Numbered from the stretch's first letter, positions 48,899-57,460 are shown. The stretch is DNA of 64,000 bases from Acidimicrobium ferrooxidans (GCA_020723485.1 DYIU01000002.1:901190-965189), one strand, 5' to 3'. Translations and numbers: made by a program. The notes: generated by a model not told the origin, from the letters alone.

Positions 48899-48924
48899 GA
48901 CCCGCGGGTCAATTCTGGTAGAAT
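48899..48924 (+). promoter_or_regulatory. Palindromic operator-like site with -10 element
   Basis: TGACCCGCGGGTCA (48899-48912) is a perfect 14-base palindrome ending six bases before TAGAAT (48919-48924). It covers the -35 region of the promoter for the FAD oxidoreductase at 48957. This placement fits a dimeric repressor site. Confidence 0.5.
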
Positions 48925-48956
48925 CTTGGGGTACCTCTGACGAAAGGGTGGTCCCC

Positions 48957-50054
48957 ATGGGAGAGCAGGTCATCGTCGGCGCGGGACTCTCCGGCCTGGT
49001 AGCGGCTATCAACCTGGCCCGCGAGGGCTACGACGTGCTGGTGCGGGAGCGGCGGAGCGAGGTAGGCGGGGCGACCGACCTAAAGGGCCTCGAGGGCAAG
49101 ATAATCAACATCGGCGACGGGACCCCGCTCAACCTCGAGCACATGCGGGAGTATATCGGGATAGACCTTTCACCCGCCGCGGTGCCGCTGCGCTCCTGCC
49201 GCAACCACGTCTATGGAAAGACGTTCGACATAGATTTCGACAGGTCCGTACCCACGTACCTGGTAGAGAGAGGCCCGCACCCAACCTCCATCGACGTCTT
49301 CCTGTACGACCTGGCGGTGTCCGAGGGCGTCCGGTTCCAGTTCGACGACACCGTTACCGACTTCGGCGAGCTTCCGCCGGACTCGATCATCGCCACCGGT
49401 CTCTTCGGTGACGCCTGGCCGGCCCTGGGAGTGCCTCACATGCAGGTATTCGGTTACCTCGGCATGTCCACCCTGGAGGACAGGTCCCCCAGGGTCATAA
49501 TCTACTTCGACGAGTACACCCGGGACTACGCCTTCTACTCGCAGGTCAACGGCTCTCGCGGAGCGTGCCTGTTCTCCCGGGGCAGGCCCCTTGACCCCGG
49601 GGTCAAGGAAAGGTTCCGCCGCCAGCTGGAGGAGAACGACGGCGTCTCCTTCGACGAGTGGTACTCGATAAGCTTCGGCGCCCTGCCGGTGGAGAACTCG
49701 CGGAATCCCAGGCTGTTCGCGGGGAACCACATACTCGCCGGCACGCTCTCGGGCAGCATCGACCCGCTGCTCCTCTTCGGGGTGCACGGAGCGCTCGTGA
49801 GCGGCAAGATCGCGGCCGTCACCGTCTCGGACCACCAGAAGGGCCTGGAGGAGTTCGCCCGCCTGAACCGCGCGTTCAGGCTCGGGTTCTACGTGTCGGG
49901 GCTCTACCGGCACATGCCGATGTTCATGCTCAAGAGGTCTACCTGGGCGGGGGTCAAGTACTATCCGCAGCTCGGCTCGCTGTTAAAGGACAGGATGTTC
50001 GGGTTGGTCCCCGGCTACATGATGCTTCAAAAGGGGCCAGGCCTGGATTCTTAA
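48957..50054 (+). CDS. FAD-dependent oxidoreductase (paralogue B)
   Basis: The 365-residue flavoprotein has GEQVIVGAGLSGLVAAINLAREGYDVLVRERRSEVGG and LFAGNHILAGTLSGSIDPLLLFGVHGALVSGKIAA, matching paralogue A at 46187-47260. ATG at 48957 follows GAAAGG; GTG at 48948 is also in frame. The last residues (KGPGLDS) and the stop are encoded by the left arm of a palindromic repeat. A site resembling an operator lies upstream. Function is unknown; geranylgeranyl-reductase-like or desaturase-like activity is possible. Confidence 0.8.
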   Translation: MGEQVIVGAGLSGLVAAINLAREGYDVLVRERRSEVGGATDLKGLEGKIINIGDGTPLNLEHMREYIGIDLSPAAVPLRSCRNHVYGKTFDIDFDRSVPTYLVERGPHPTSIDVFLYDLAVSEGVRFQFDDTVTDFGELPPDSIIATGLFGDAWPALGVPHMQVFGYLGMSTLEDRSPRVIIYFDEYTRDYAFYSQVNGSRGACLFSRGRPLDPGVKERFRRQLEENDGVSFDEWYSISFGALPVENSRNPRLFAGNHILAGTLSGSIDPLLLFGVHGALVSGKIAAVTVSDHQKGLEEFARLNRAFRLGFYVSGLYRHMPMFMLKRSTWAGVKYYPQLGSLLKDRMFGLVPGYMMLQKGPGLDS

Positions 50055-50104
50055 GTCAGCGATTGTTCGAAGCGAATATGGCTTGAGAATCCAGGCCTGA
50101 CCCC
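50033..50104. repeat. Palindromic repeat element (copy 7) between convergent genes
   Basis: Arms of 23 bases (50033-50055 and 50082-50104) match at 21 positions and carry GGCCTGGATTCT with GGGG(C/T)CAGG at the outer end. The left arm codes for the last residues and stop of the FAD oxidoreductase; the right arm ends five bases before the stop of the convergent CDP-alcohol transferase. It could act as a bidirectional terminator. Confidence 0.8.
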
Positions 50105-50108
50105 AGCT

Positions 50109-50657
50109 TTAAAGGTTGGCGGCTTCGTTGCGGGCGTCCCGCGCGTAGCCTGCGACCTTGTCCCACTTGAAGAAAAGCACCGCCGCCAGGAACACCGACA
50201 GCACAACGCCGAGCACCCAGCTCACGTACCACGACAGCACTATGGGGAGGGCCGAGAAAGGCGCGCTGACCATCTGCTTTACCGACTCGGTCGGGCGCGC
50301 CAGGAGTATGAGCGCGCACACGGTGACGACCCCAAGCGCCGCCCACACGGGGTAGAGACCCGTAATCACCAGGAAGAGGAAGAACGAGAAGACCAGGGCC
50401 AGGTCGATCGGCTCGTCCAGGCGCCCGACCCAGGACTGCCGGCCCCCCGCGTTCCTGGCAATGGGCCCGTCAACTGCGTCCGTGGCCCACCCCACGAACA
50501 CTCCGATGATGGCCGCCTCGAGAGCCTGGGGGCCGACGAACAGCCCCATGCAGAGGATGAATATCGCCGTCGCCAGCCTCACAAGGGTGAGGAAGTCGGC
50601 GAAGAAGCGCATGAAAGAGTAATCGCGGCTTTCGCTTGCGTACTCGTCCGCAGTCAT
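50109..50657 (-). CDS. CDP-alcohol phosphatidyltransferase family protein
   Basis: The 182-residue membrane protein carries the CDP-OH-P motif as DAVDGPIARNAGG...GRLDEPID, close to D-x2-DG-x2-AR-...-G-x-D-x3-D, with hydrophobic helices on both sides. It joins a CDP-lipid to an alcohol in phospholipid synthesis. The G-to-D spacing in the second half is one shorter than usual. ATG at 50657 (GGGGGT upstream) was preferred to GTG at 50678. Which phospholipid it makes is unknown. Confidence 0.75.
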   Translation of the reverse strand: MTADEYASESRDYSFMRFFADFLTLVRLATAIFILCMGLFVGPQALEAAIIGVFVGWATDAVDGPIARNAGGRQSWVGRLDEPIDLALVFSFFLFLVITGLYPVWAALGVVTVCALILLARPTESVKQMVSAPFSALPIVLSWYVSWVLGVVLSVFLAAVLFFKWDKVAGYARDARNEAANL

Positions 50658-50735
50658 CGTCCAAACCCCCGGAAACACCGCGCCAGAACGTCCACGGAAA
50701 TTATAGCACCTGCCGCGGCCGGGGCCTCTCGGGGC

Positions 50736-51761
50736 TCAATTGCGCGGGTTCTTTTTGGCCTGACCACGCTTCGCCTTGGCCTGCGGCTTTCTACTGGGGG
50801 TCCGAGACGAGACGGGCGCCTTTTCCTCGACGAGCTCGTGAAAGTAAGTCCTGAGCCAGAGGTCGATGCGGAAGTTTATCATCTGCGGGTTTTCTGCGGG
50901 CGTGGCGTGGCTGCCGCCGGGGATTATCGTGTACTCCGAGCCCTTTATCCGTCGGTGCATCTCGTCGGCTATCCGCCTCGGGGTCCAGGTGTCCTTCGAC
51001 CCGCATATCAGGAGCGTGGGGACATCGACCTCGTCCAGTATCTCCGTTGCGTCATACTCCCCCATGGCCGCCAGCGCCCTGAAGCCTGCGTGCCAGTCCA
51101 TCTTCGCCGCGAAGTCAAAGTACAGTGTCATCTCCTCCGAGGAGTCCATGGTGGGGTTTATCTCGACTCTCCTGGCGATGGGGACATTGAGCGGAAGCAC
51201 CAGGACCGGCCGGAACCACTCCACGAGCCACGTGTTCCCGGACAGGAACCGGAGGCCGCGGGTGATGGCGGCCTGCACGCTCTTCGACCCCGAGACGAAC
51301 GCGAATCCCTCCGCGTAAGGCCCGTCGATCGGGACCAGGCCGTACACTTGCTCTGGATGCTGCCTGTAGAACTCAAGAATCGTCATGACACCCATCGAGA
51401 ACCCGATGTGTACCGCTTTCTCCACGCCTGCGTCTTCCATCACCGCGGCGAGGTCCCGCGCGCAGTTCGGCAGGGTCATCGAATCGAGGTCGCCGGGTAC
51501 AGTGCTCTCCGGGTGCCCCCGGTAATCCCAGAAGACGAGCTTGTGGCGGGGCTTGAAGTAGTCCTTCAGGTGGTGGAAGAACATGTAAGAGGTAAACACT
51601 CCGGTGCTTAGGACTATAGGCAGGCCCTCCCCGACCGTGCGATAGGCTATCCTGGTGCCGTCGAAGCTCTCCACCGAGCGCATCTCGCAGTCCGCGAACA
51701 ACTCCTCCATGCGCCGGTCGTACTCAGCGACCTTCTTCTTCACATAGAGCCTGCTCAGCAT
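50736..51761 (-). CDS. Alpha/beta hydrolase
   Basis: The 341-residue protein has an intact triad: GFSMGVMT nucleophile elbow near residue 125, CGSKDTWTP acid near 260 and GGSHATPAENP histidine near 286, ending in a Lys/Arg-rich tail. It is a haloalkane-dehalogenase/esterase-like hydrolase. ATG at 51761 follows GGGAGG; the longer frame to 52052 runs over the divergent FAD oxidase gene and is a shadow. It shares its upstream region with that gene. Confidence 0.82.
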   Translation of the reverse strand: MLSRLYVKKKVAEYDRRMEELFADCEMRSVESFDGTRIAYRTVGEGLPIVLSTGVFTSYMFFHHLKDYFKPRHKLVFWDYRGHPESTVPGDLDSMTLPNCARDLAAVMEDAGVEKAVHIGFSMGVMTILEFYRQHPEQVYGLVPIDGPYAEGFAFVSGSKSVQAAITRGLRFLSGNTWLVEWFRPVLVLPLNVPIARRVEINPTMDSSEEMTLYFDFAAKMDWHAGFRALAAMGEYDATEILDEVDVPTLLICGSKDTWTPRRIADEMHRRIKGSEYTIIPGGSHATPAENPQMINFRIDLWLRTYFHELVEEKAPVSSRTPSRKPQAKAKRGQAKKNPRN

Positions 51762-51948
51762 TGAGCCTCCCGTTGTTTCGACCACCCTACATCCGACACC
51801 GCTTATATCGGTCGATTCATGGACAAACTGAGGGGTAGCGGAATGAACCCATCGTCCAGAAATACTTGCCGAACCCTTCTTGACCATGTCACGAAGCGTT
51901 AGAATAGTGCCCGCCTTAACGGTACCGGGTCGGAAGGGAGGCCTCGCT

Positions 51949-53469
51949 TTGACTGTTCTCACGTCGCCCGTCGACAGCAAGCTGGTCGAGCGCGCCGCCG
52001 CGGAACTGGTGGACGCGCTCGGAGAGGAAAAGGTCACAACAAATAAGACCATCCGGTTCGGCTACTCGGGCACCGCCCTGCCCATCCCGAAGACCATCCC
52101 CGACATTATTGTCCGGCCGGCGACGGTCGAGGACGTCCAGGTGGTCCTGCGCATCGCAGACAAGCTCATCGTGCCGGTGACGCCGGTGTCGAGCGGCACG
52201 CTGGAGCCGTCGGTAATCCCGAAGGCGGGCGGCATAGTCCTCGACCTGTACGGCATGGACCGCATCCTCGAGATAAACACAGATGCGGCCTACGCCGTGG
52301 TAGAACCCGGGGTGGGGCTCGGCAAGCTGGTCCGCGCGATACGGCCGCACGGGTTCCGGGCGACGCTCGGCTCCTACCCGCCTGGCAACTCCGTGCTCGG
52401 CAACTACCACCTGAAGGGCAACGGGAGCCACCGCTCCTCCGGCATCGACTCGGAGGTCCTGGGGCTCGAGGTGGTGCTCCCCGACGGTACGGTGGTGCAG
52501 ACCGGGTCGAAAGCGTTCGAGGCGTCCTACCCCGGACAGGGCTGGCACGCGCCATGGGGCCCGCTGCCCGACCTGCGGGGCATCTTCATGAACGCCTGCG
52601 GCACCCTGGGCGTGATAACCAAGATGGCCACCCGCATCTACCCGCTCAACGAAGTGCAGGCGCTCCCGGTGATGGGATTCGACAGGTTTGCAGACGCGGT
52701 CGACTTCATGAAGACCGTCGCCCGGGCGAACCTGGTCGAGCACACTGTGACCTGGCACTGGGGCCTCTACACGGTGATGAACAACCTGGCGGCGCCAGAG
52801 GGAGAGGCCGAGTCGAGCGACATGCTGAAGGTCCTCACCACCGAGCCGTGGCAGCACCCGGAGGACCGGCCGTACTGCCTGGCCCTCAACATCATGACCG
52901 GCTACGGGGAGGACATAGACACCCACACCAGCCTCATCGAGCGCATAGCGAAAGGCCTGGGCGGCAGGCCGATGAACGACGAGCTCAAGGAGAGGTTCCC
53001 GGGAACCTGGGACTACTACAACACGTACGGGATAAAGCACGAGCCGTGCATCCACTTCATGAAGGGGTTCGGCCTCGGTTACGGCTTCATGCACATCGCT
53101 TTCGCCGAGCCGAAGAACGTGGTGGAGCTCGAGCGGTTCGGCCTCGAGTACATCTGGAGCCGAGGCCTGCAGTACGGCACCACCTACTACAGCCACTGCA
53201 CCGACCAGGGCCGCAGCTTCTTCCTGCGCCTGACCCCGTTCGTGGACCCGGCGGACGAGAAGGAGCACGAGAAGGCTGTCGAGATCTACAGGGGGTACCT
53301 CGAGGAAGGGATGAAGAGATACGGAGCCACTCCCATCCGTTACGACGGGATCATCAACTATGTCGACAAGGCCGGAGGGTTCGGCGAGCTCATGCGTCGC
53401 ATCAAGAAGGCAGTGGACCCTAACAACATCCTGAACCCGGGCCTGAAGATGTACGAGGGGGGGTGGTAG
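51949..53469 (+). CDS. FAD-linked oxidase (GlcD/VAO-like)
   Basis: The 506-residue protein has the FAD-binding PCMH fold: PDIIVRPATVEDVQVVLRIADK, VTPVSSGTLEPSVIPKAGGIVLDL, NACGTLGVITKMATRIYP, and a C-terminal NILNPGLKMYEGGW typical of GlcD/4-cresol-dehydrogenase-type enzymes. It should oxidise an alcohol or 2-hydroxy acid and pass electrons to the HdrD/GlcF-like protein encoded next. TTG at 51949 has GGGAGG upstream. TAGAAT at about 51900 is a possible -10. Confidence 0.85.
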   Translation: MTVLTSPVDSKLVERAAAELVDALGEEKVTTNKTIRFGYSGTALPIPKTIPDIIVRPATVEDVQVVLRIADKLIVPVTPVSSGTLEPSVIPKAGGIVLDLYGMDRILEINTDAAYAVVEPGVGLGKLVRAIRPHGFRATLGSYPPGNSVLGNYHLKGNGSHRSSGIDSEVLGLEVVLPDGTVVQTGSKAFEASYPGQGWHAPWGPLPDLRGIFMNACGTLGVITKMATRIYPLNEVQALPVMGFDRFADAVDFMKTVARANLVEHTVTWHWGLYTVMNNLAAPEGEAESSDMLKVLTTEPWQHPEDRPYCLALNIMTGYGEDIDTHTSLIERIAKGLGGRPMNDELKERFPGTWDYYNTYGIKHEPCIHFMKGFGLGYGFMHIAFAEPKNVVELERFGLEYIWSRGLQYGTTYYSHCTDQGRSFFLRLTPFVDPADEKEHEKAVEIYRGYLEEGMKRYGATPIRYDGIINYVDKAGGFGELMRRIKKAVDPNNILNPGLKMYEGGW

Positions 53470-53471
53470 AG

Positions 53472-54644
53472 ATGACCATCCCGATGGAAATGCTCATCTA
53501 CACCTGCCCCAAGTGCAAGATATGCACCGCGAACCTGCACCCCGGCGACGGGCCCGATTTCCTCAAGGTCTGCCCGGCGTTCACCAGGTACGGGTGGTTC
53601 TCGTACGCGGGGGGAGGCAAGTGCTACATAGCCCAGGGCCTGCGGGAGGGCGCCCTCGAGCCCGACCAGGACCTCGCGGACGTCCTGTTCCACTGCACCC
53701 TGTGCCGCTCTTGCGCCCAGCAGTGCGCGACCGGCCAGGACCCGACCGTGATAGCGAGGCTCGCCCGACGGGAGGTCGTGAAAGCGATGGGCGGCCCGCC
53801 GGGCGACGCGCAGACGGTGGTCAAGAGCACAGTGAACTACCGGAATCCGTACCAGCAACCCAAGGCGATGAGGTACCGCTGGGCCAGGGGCCTCAACATC
53901 AAGGACGCCTCGAAGGAGAAGGTCGACACCCTCTATTACGTCGGCTGCACGGCGGCGATGATTCCGGCGCGCACGCACTTCGCGCTCAACACTGTAAAGC
54001 TGCTCGAGGCGGCCGGCGAGGATTTCGGCACGCTCGGCCAGAAGGAGATATGCTGCGGCGCCACCACCTACAACCTGGGGGCCGAGGACACGTTCAAAGA
54101 GATCGCCTCCGAGAACACCGAGATGCTCAACGAGCTCGGGGTGGAGCGCGTGGTCACCTCCTGCTCCGGCTGCTACAGCGTCATGAAGAACGAGTACCCG
54201 AAGGTCGTCCGCCGCAACTTCGAGGTGATACACGTTGTCGAGTACCTCGACCAGTTGATATCCGAGGGAAGGCTGAAGCTCGAAAAACCCGTCGAGCTCA
54301 AGGTCACCTACCACGACCCTTGCCACCTGGGGCGCTACAGCGAGCTGTACGACGCGCCGCGCCGGATCATGGAGGCGATACCAGGGCTCGAGCTGGTGGA
54401 GATGCCGCGCAACCGCGAGAAGGCCTGGTGCTGCGGCGCGGGAGCCGGCGTAAAGACCACTTTCCCGGACTTCGCGGCGTGGGTCGCCACTGAGAGGATA
54501 AACGAGGCGAAGGAGACCGGCGCGGAGGCCCTGGTGAGCGCCTGCCCGTTCTGCGAGGGCAACCTCACCGAGACCATCTCGACGACCGCCGCGGGCATCG
54601 ACTTCTACGACCTCACCGACCTCGTGTTGATGTCGCTCGAATAG
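53472..54644 (+). CDS. HdrD/GlcF-like iron-sulfur (CCG-domain) protein
   Basis: The 390-residue protein has N-terminal cluster cysteines (YTCPKCKICTANLH..., CTLCRSCAQQCATG) and two CCG domains (EICCGATTYNLG; WCCGAGAGVKTTF), each followed by a late cysteine pair (SCSGCYS; CPFCEG). Such proteins accept electrons from a GlcD-like flavoprotein and pass them to ferredoxin, quinone or a disulfide. ATG at 53472 follows GAGGGGGG, three bases after the oxidase stop, so the two are one operon. The stop codon is part of a palindromic repeat. Confidence 0.88.
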   Translation: MTIPMEMLIYTCPKCKICTANLHPGDGPDFLKVCPAFTRYGWFSYAGGGKCYIAQGLREGALEPDQDLADVLFHCTLCRSCAQQCATGQDPTVIARLARREVVKAMGGPPGDAQTVVKSTVNYRNPYQQPKAMRYRWARGLNIKDASKEKVDTLYYVGCTAAMIPARTHFALNTVKLLEAAGEDFGTLGQKEICCGATTYNLGAEDTFKEIASENTEMLNELGVERVVTSCSGCYSVMKNEYPKVVRRNFEVIHVVEYLDQLISEGRLKLEKPVELKVTYHDPCHLGRYSELYDAPRRIMEAIPGLELVEMPRNREKAWCCGAGAGVKTTFPDFAAWVATERINEAKETGAEALVSACPFCEGNLTETISTTAAGIDFYDLTDLVLMSLE

Positions 54645-54674
54645 GGTCAGACCATTTTCGTTCCATTGGCCAAT
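54642..54674. repeat. Palindromic repeat half-element (copy 8) at the HdrD-like gene stop
   Basis: TAGGGTCAGACCATTTTCGTT and the inner palindrome ATTGGCCAAT (54665-54674) match copy 3 at 32704-32784 over about 24 bases, including the last Glu codon and stop. The opposite arm is not clear, so this is a half or decayed copy. Confidence 0.65.
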
Positions 54675-54741
54675 GTAGTTAACAGAGGCAACACAGTTCA
54701 GTGATGCTCCCACGAGAGGGGCGGGAACCAAGGAGGAGGGC

Positions 54742-55140
54742 ATGGCAGACACGGTGGCATTTGGCTCTATGGAGTGGCTCGACGCCTATGTCGAGATCTA
54801 CAACAACAACGCCGGCGTGCAGGAGGCGCTGAGGGAGCTGACCGCGAGGATAGCCTATGAGTTCACGGACAGGCCCGACATCACACCGAAGTACGTCTTC
54901 ATCAAGGACGGCAGGATAGAGGAGCACGGACCGGTCGAGGACATCGATTCCATGGATTACGTCATCAAGGCCAACTATGGGATCTGGAAGACGATGACCG
55001 AGGGCGAGCTCGACCCCATGAACGCGCTGATGGCCGGGAAGGTGAAGGTCACCGGCAACATGGCCGCCATCCTGAAGCACGCCGACGGGCTCAAGGGCAC
55101 GTTCGAGGTGGTGGAGGCAATACCCACCACATTCGACTGA
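54742..55140 (+). CDS. SCP2 sterol-binding-domain protein
   Basis: The 132-residue protein has the SCP2 lipid-carrier pattern: AYEFTDRPDITPKYVFIKDG, DYVIKANYGIWKTMTEGELDPMNALMAGKVKVTGNMAAILKH. The GKVKVTG strand and the preceding M-x-G-x-x-x-P-x-x-A-L-M-A-G are typical. It binds fatty acyl or sterol-like ligands. It lies between the HdrD-like and SDR genes on the same strand, ten bases before the SDR. ATG at 54742 has GGAGGAGG upstream. Confidence 0.85.
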   Translation: MADTVAFGSMEWLDAYVEIYNNNAGVQEALRELTARIAYEFTDRPDITPKYVFIKDGRIEEHGPVEDIDSMDYVIKANYGIWKTMTEGELDPMNALMAGKVKVTGNMAAILKHADGLKGTFEVVEAIPTTFD

Positions 55141-55149
55141 GGGGGCCAG

Positions 55150-55950
55150 ATGCTGGAACTTGCAGGGAAGGCCGTGCTGGTGACCGGCGCGGCGATGGGG
55201 ATGGGCAAGCTGGAGGCAGAGAACTTCGCCCGCGAGGGCTGCCGGGTCGTCATCACCGACGTCAACGAAGAGAGGCTTGCGGAGACTCTGGAGGAGTTCA
55301 AGCGGGCCGGGTACGATGTAATGTCCTACGCGCTCGACGTCTCAGACCGCGAAGCTTGCCTGAAGCTTGCGGAGGACGTGAAGCGCGACGTCGGCCCGGT
55401 GGATGTGCTCGTAAACAACGCGGGTGTAGTGGAATGCGGTGAGTTCTTACAGATGTCGGAGAAGTCGCTGCGCTGGATGTTCGATGTCAACCTCTTCGGG
55501 CAGATGTGGATGATGCAGGCGTTCGTCCCCGACATGGTGCGGCGCAGGACCGGCTTCGTGGTCAACGTCTGCTCCTCGGCGGGCAAGGTCGGGGTCGCAA
55601 GGATGGCCGGCTACTGCGCGACGAAGTTCGCGGGCATCGGCCTGACGGATACGGTGAGGGCCGAGCTCCGCGGGAGCGGCGTCAACTTCATTATCGTCAA
55701 CCCGGGCTTCGTACAGACCGGGATGTTCGAGGGCGCGAAGCTCCCGTTCATCACCCGTTGGATACAGCCCCATGAGGTCGCAGACGCGGTGCTGGCGGCG
55801 GTCAAGCGGAACCGCTGGGAGGTCTTCATCCCCAACCTCTCGGTCCGCATGGCTGCCCTCGCTCGAGGCCTGGGCATCCCAAGGGTCAGCGACTTCCTGA
55901 TGACGGCCCTCGGCGGGAACAGGTCCATGGCCGAATGGCGCGGCCACTGA
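55150..55950 (+). CDS. Short-chain dehydrogenase/reductase
   Basis: The 266-residue classical SDR has the cofactor loop TGAAMGMGKLEAE (TGxxxGxG), NNAG, catalytic Ser in VCSSAG and YCATK (Tyr-x3-Lys). Asp after strand 2 (VVITDVNEE) favours NAD(H). It oxidises or reduces a hydroxyl or keto group. ATG at 55150 has GAGGG upstream. It probably works with the SCP2 protein and the oxidase/Fe-S pair on a hydrophobic substrate. Confidence 0.88.
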   Translation: MLELAGKAVLVTGAAMGMGKLEAENFAREGCRVVITDVNEERLAETLEEFKRAGYDVMSYALDVSDREACLKLAEDVKRDVGPVDVLVNNAGVVECGEFLQMSEKSLRWMFDVNLFGQMWMMQAFVPDMVRRRTGFVVNVCSSAGKVGVARMAGYCATKFAGIGLTDTVRAELRGSGVNFIIVNPGFVQTGMFEGAKLPFITRWIQPHEVADAVLAAVKRNRWEVFIPNLSVRMAALARGLGIPRVSDFLMTALGGNRSMAEWRGH

Positions 55951-55966
55951 GGGATGTGTGTGGGCC

Positions 55967-57376
55967 TCAGGCCGGGAAGTCCGAGGCTATGAGTTCGAAG
56001 ACGTTCATCGCGCTGTCAGCCGCGCGCTCGGTCCCTATCCCCATGCCGCCCGCATCCACCCCGACTGCATAAAGACCCTCGACCGGCAGCCGCGGGTCGG
56101 GCCTGTCAGGCCCGTCCTGGTCATATCGCTGAGCGAGCCCGATGGCCTCACCCGCGCCCCTGCCGCCCATCATGCTGATGAACTCGAGGCTGGTCCCGTG
56201 CTGCCAGATGGTATGGTCGGTTATAGCCGGAAACAGCTCGCTCATCCGGCGGGCGACCACCTCGCTCATCTTACGGGCAGCCTCCGCGTGCACGAGGGAC
56301 GGCGGGACAGCGGCGCACGCGAGCAGCAGGTGCTTCCCGGGAGGTGCGAGGGCGGGGTCCGCGACAGTCGGGGACACTATATAGAGTGCCGGGTCCTGCG
56401 GTATGTCGCCGGCCTCCAGCCTGCCCCGGTAATCCTCGTAGTCGAACCCCCTGGGAACGTAGACCGTTATCAGGTTGTCCGTAGGCTTGACGTCCAGCGC
56501 GAACTTGACGGTCACCGCGCCGTCGGAATCCTTGAGCGTCTCAACTCTCTCCAGGAAGCCGTCGTCGAAGTTGCCGCGCCCGGCGAGCTCGACGGTCCTC
56601 CGTATCCCGGCGCTGCTGACGACGACGTCGGCCGGCTGGAATCCCGTCGCGGTCTCGACTCCCCTGACCGAGCCGTTCTCTACCACTATGCGTTCCACCG
56701 GCTCCGACAGCCTGACCTCGCCTCCGCTGCGCTCACAGACTTCAAGGAACGACTCGGGGATGCGGCCGTAGCCCCCCTTCGGATACGCGGTCGTCGCATC
56801 CCTGGCCCAGTTCGACATCGCCCAGAGGAACTCTGCCGCGGAGGCCTCGCTCGCGGGGATGACGAACATCAGTCCGCCCATTATGTTGAGGAAGATGTAG
56901 AGGTTGGGGTCCTTCGTATAAGAGCCGATGAGCTCGGAGGCGGGCATCCCGAAGTAGGGGGCGAGGTCGGACTGGTCCTTTATGCTCAGGACTCTCCTGA
57001 ACAGGCGCAGGGCGCCTACGGCGTTGTAAGGTTTCGCGCCGATGAGGAGCGCTATCTTCACCAGCGCGGCCGGCCTGGTGAACGCGAGCGGCAGGTCGCG
57101 GTGCCTGTCCCCCACGATGAGCCGCCACGGCTCCCGCATCCGCAGCTCGAGGTCGGCGCCCAGTCGCCGCGCCAGCACGCCGATGGGACCTTTCTCTCCC
57201 CTGGGCGAAACGTGCACGCTCATGTCGACCCTGAACCCGTCACGCTCGTACATGGAAGTCTTGCCGCCTGGAAACTCGTTCCGCTCGAAGACGGTGACCC
57301 GGTAGCCCGCCCCCGCCAGAAGGCCGGCTATCCCCGAGCCGCCCACACCCGTCCCGATAACGACCACGCTCGTCAT
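55967..57376 (-). CDS. Phytoene-desaturase-like FAD oxidoreductase
   Basis: The 469-residue protein has VVVIGTGVGGSGIAGLLAGAGYRVTVFERNEFPGGKTS (FAD Rossmann and GG motif) and ends with GLYAVGVDAGGMGIGTERAADSAMNVFELI, the FAD segment of the CrtI/phytoene-desaturase family. The N-terminal hydrophobic region has helix-like stretches (LPLAFTRPAALVKIALLIG). It is convergent with the SDR gene, 16 bases away. The substrate may be an isoprenoid, a fatty acyl group or another lipid. Confidence 0.82.
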   Translation of the reverse strand: MTSVVVIGTGVGGSGIAGLLAGAGYRVTVFERNEFPGGKTSMYERDGFRVDMSVHVSPRGEKGPIGVLARRLGADLELRMREPWRLIVGDRHRDLPLAFTRPAALVKIALLIGAKPYNAVGALRLFRRVLSIKDQSDLAPYFGMPASELIGSYTKDPNLYIFLNIMGGLMFVIPASEASAAEFLWAMSNWARDATTAYPKGGYGRIPESFLEVCERSGGEVRLSEPVERIVVENGSVRGVETATGFQPADVVVSSAGIRRTVELAGRGNFDDGFLERVETLKDSDGAVTVKFALDVKPTDNLITVYVPRGFDYEDYRGRLEAGDIPQDPALYIVSPTVADPALAPPGKHLLLACAAVPPSLVHAEAARKMSEVVARRMSELFPAITDHTIWQHGTSLEFISMMGGRGAGEAIGLAQRYDQDGPDRPDPRLPVEGLYAVGVDAGGMGIGTERAADSAMNVFELIASDFPA

Positions 57377-57460
57377 CTCGCCTCCCGATCGCCGTCAGTC
57401 TGAAAAGAGTCCTCCGGCCCCCTTCTTTTGCGCCGCGCACAAACCTATAATAGTCCGAGT

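Noticed and set aside
51762-52052. N-terminal extension of the alpha/beta hydrolase at 50736-51761
   Set aside because: It overlaps the divergent FAD oxidase gene and is low-complexity; ATG at 51761 has GGGAGG.
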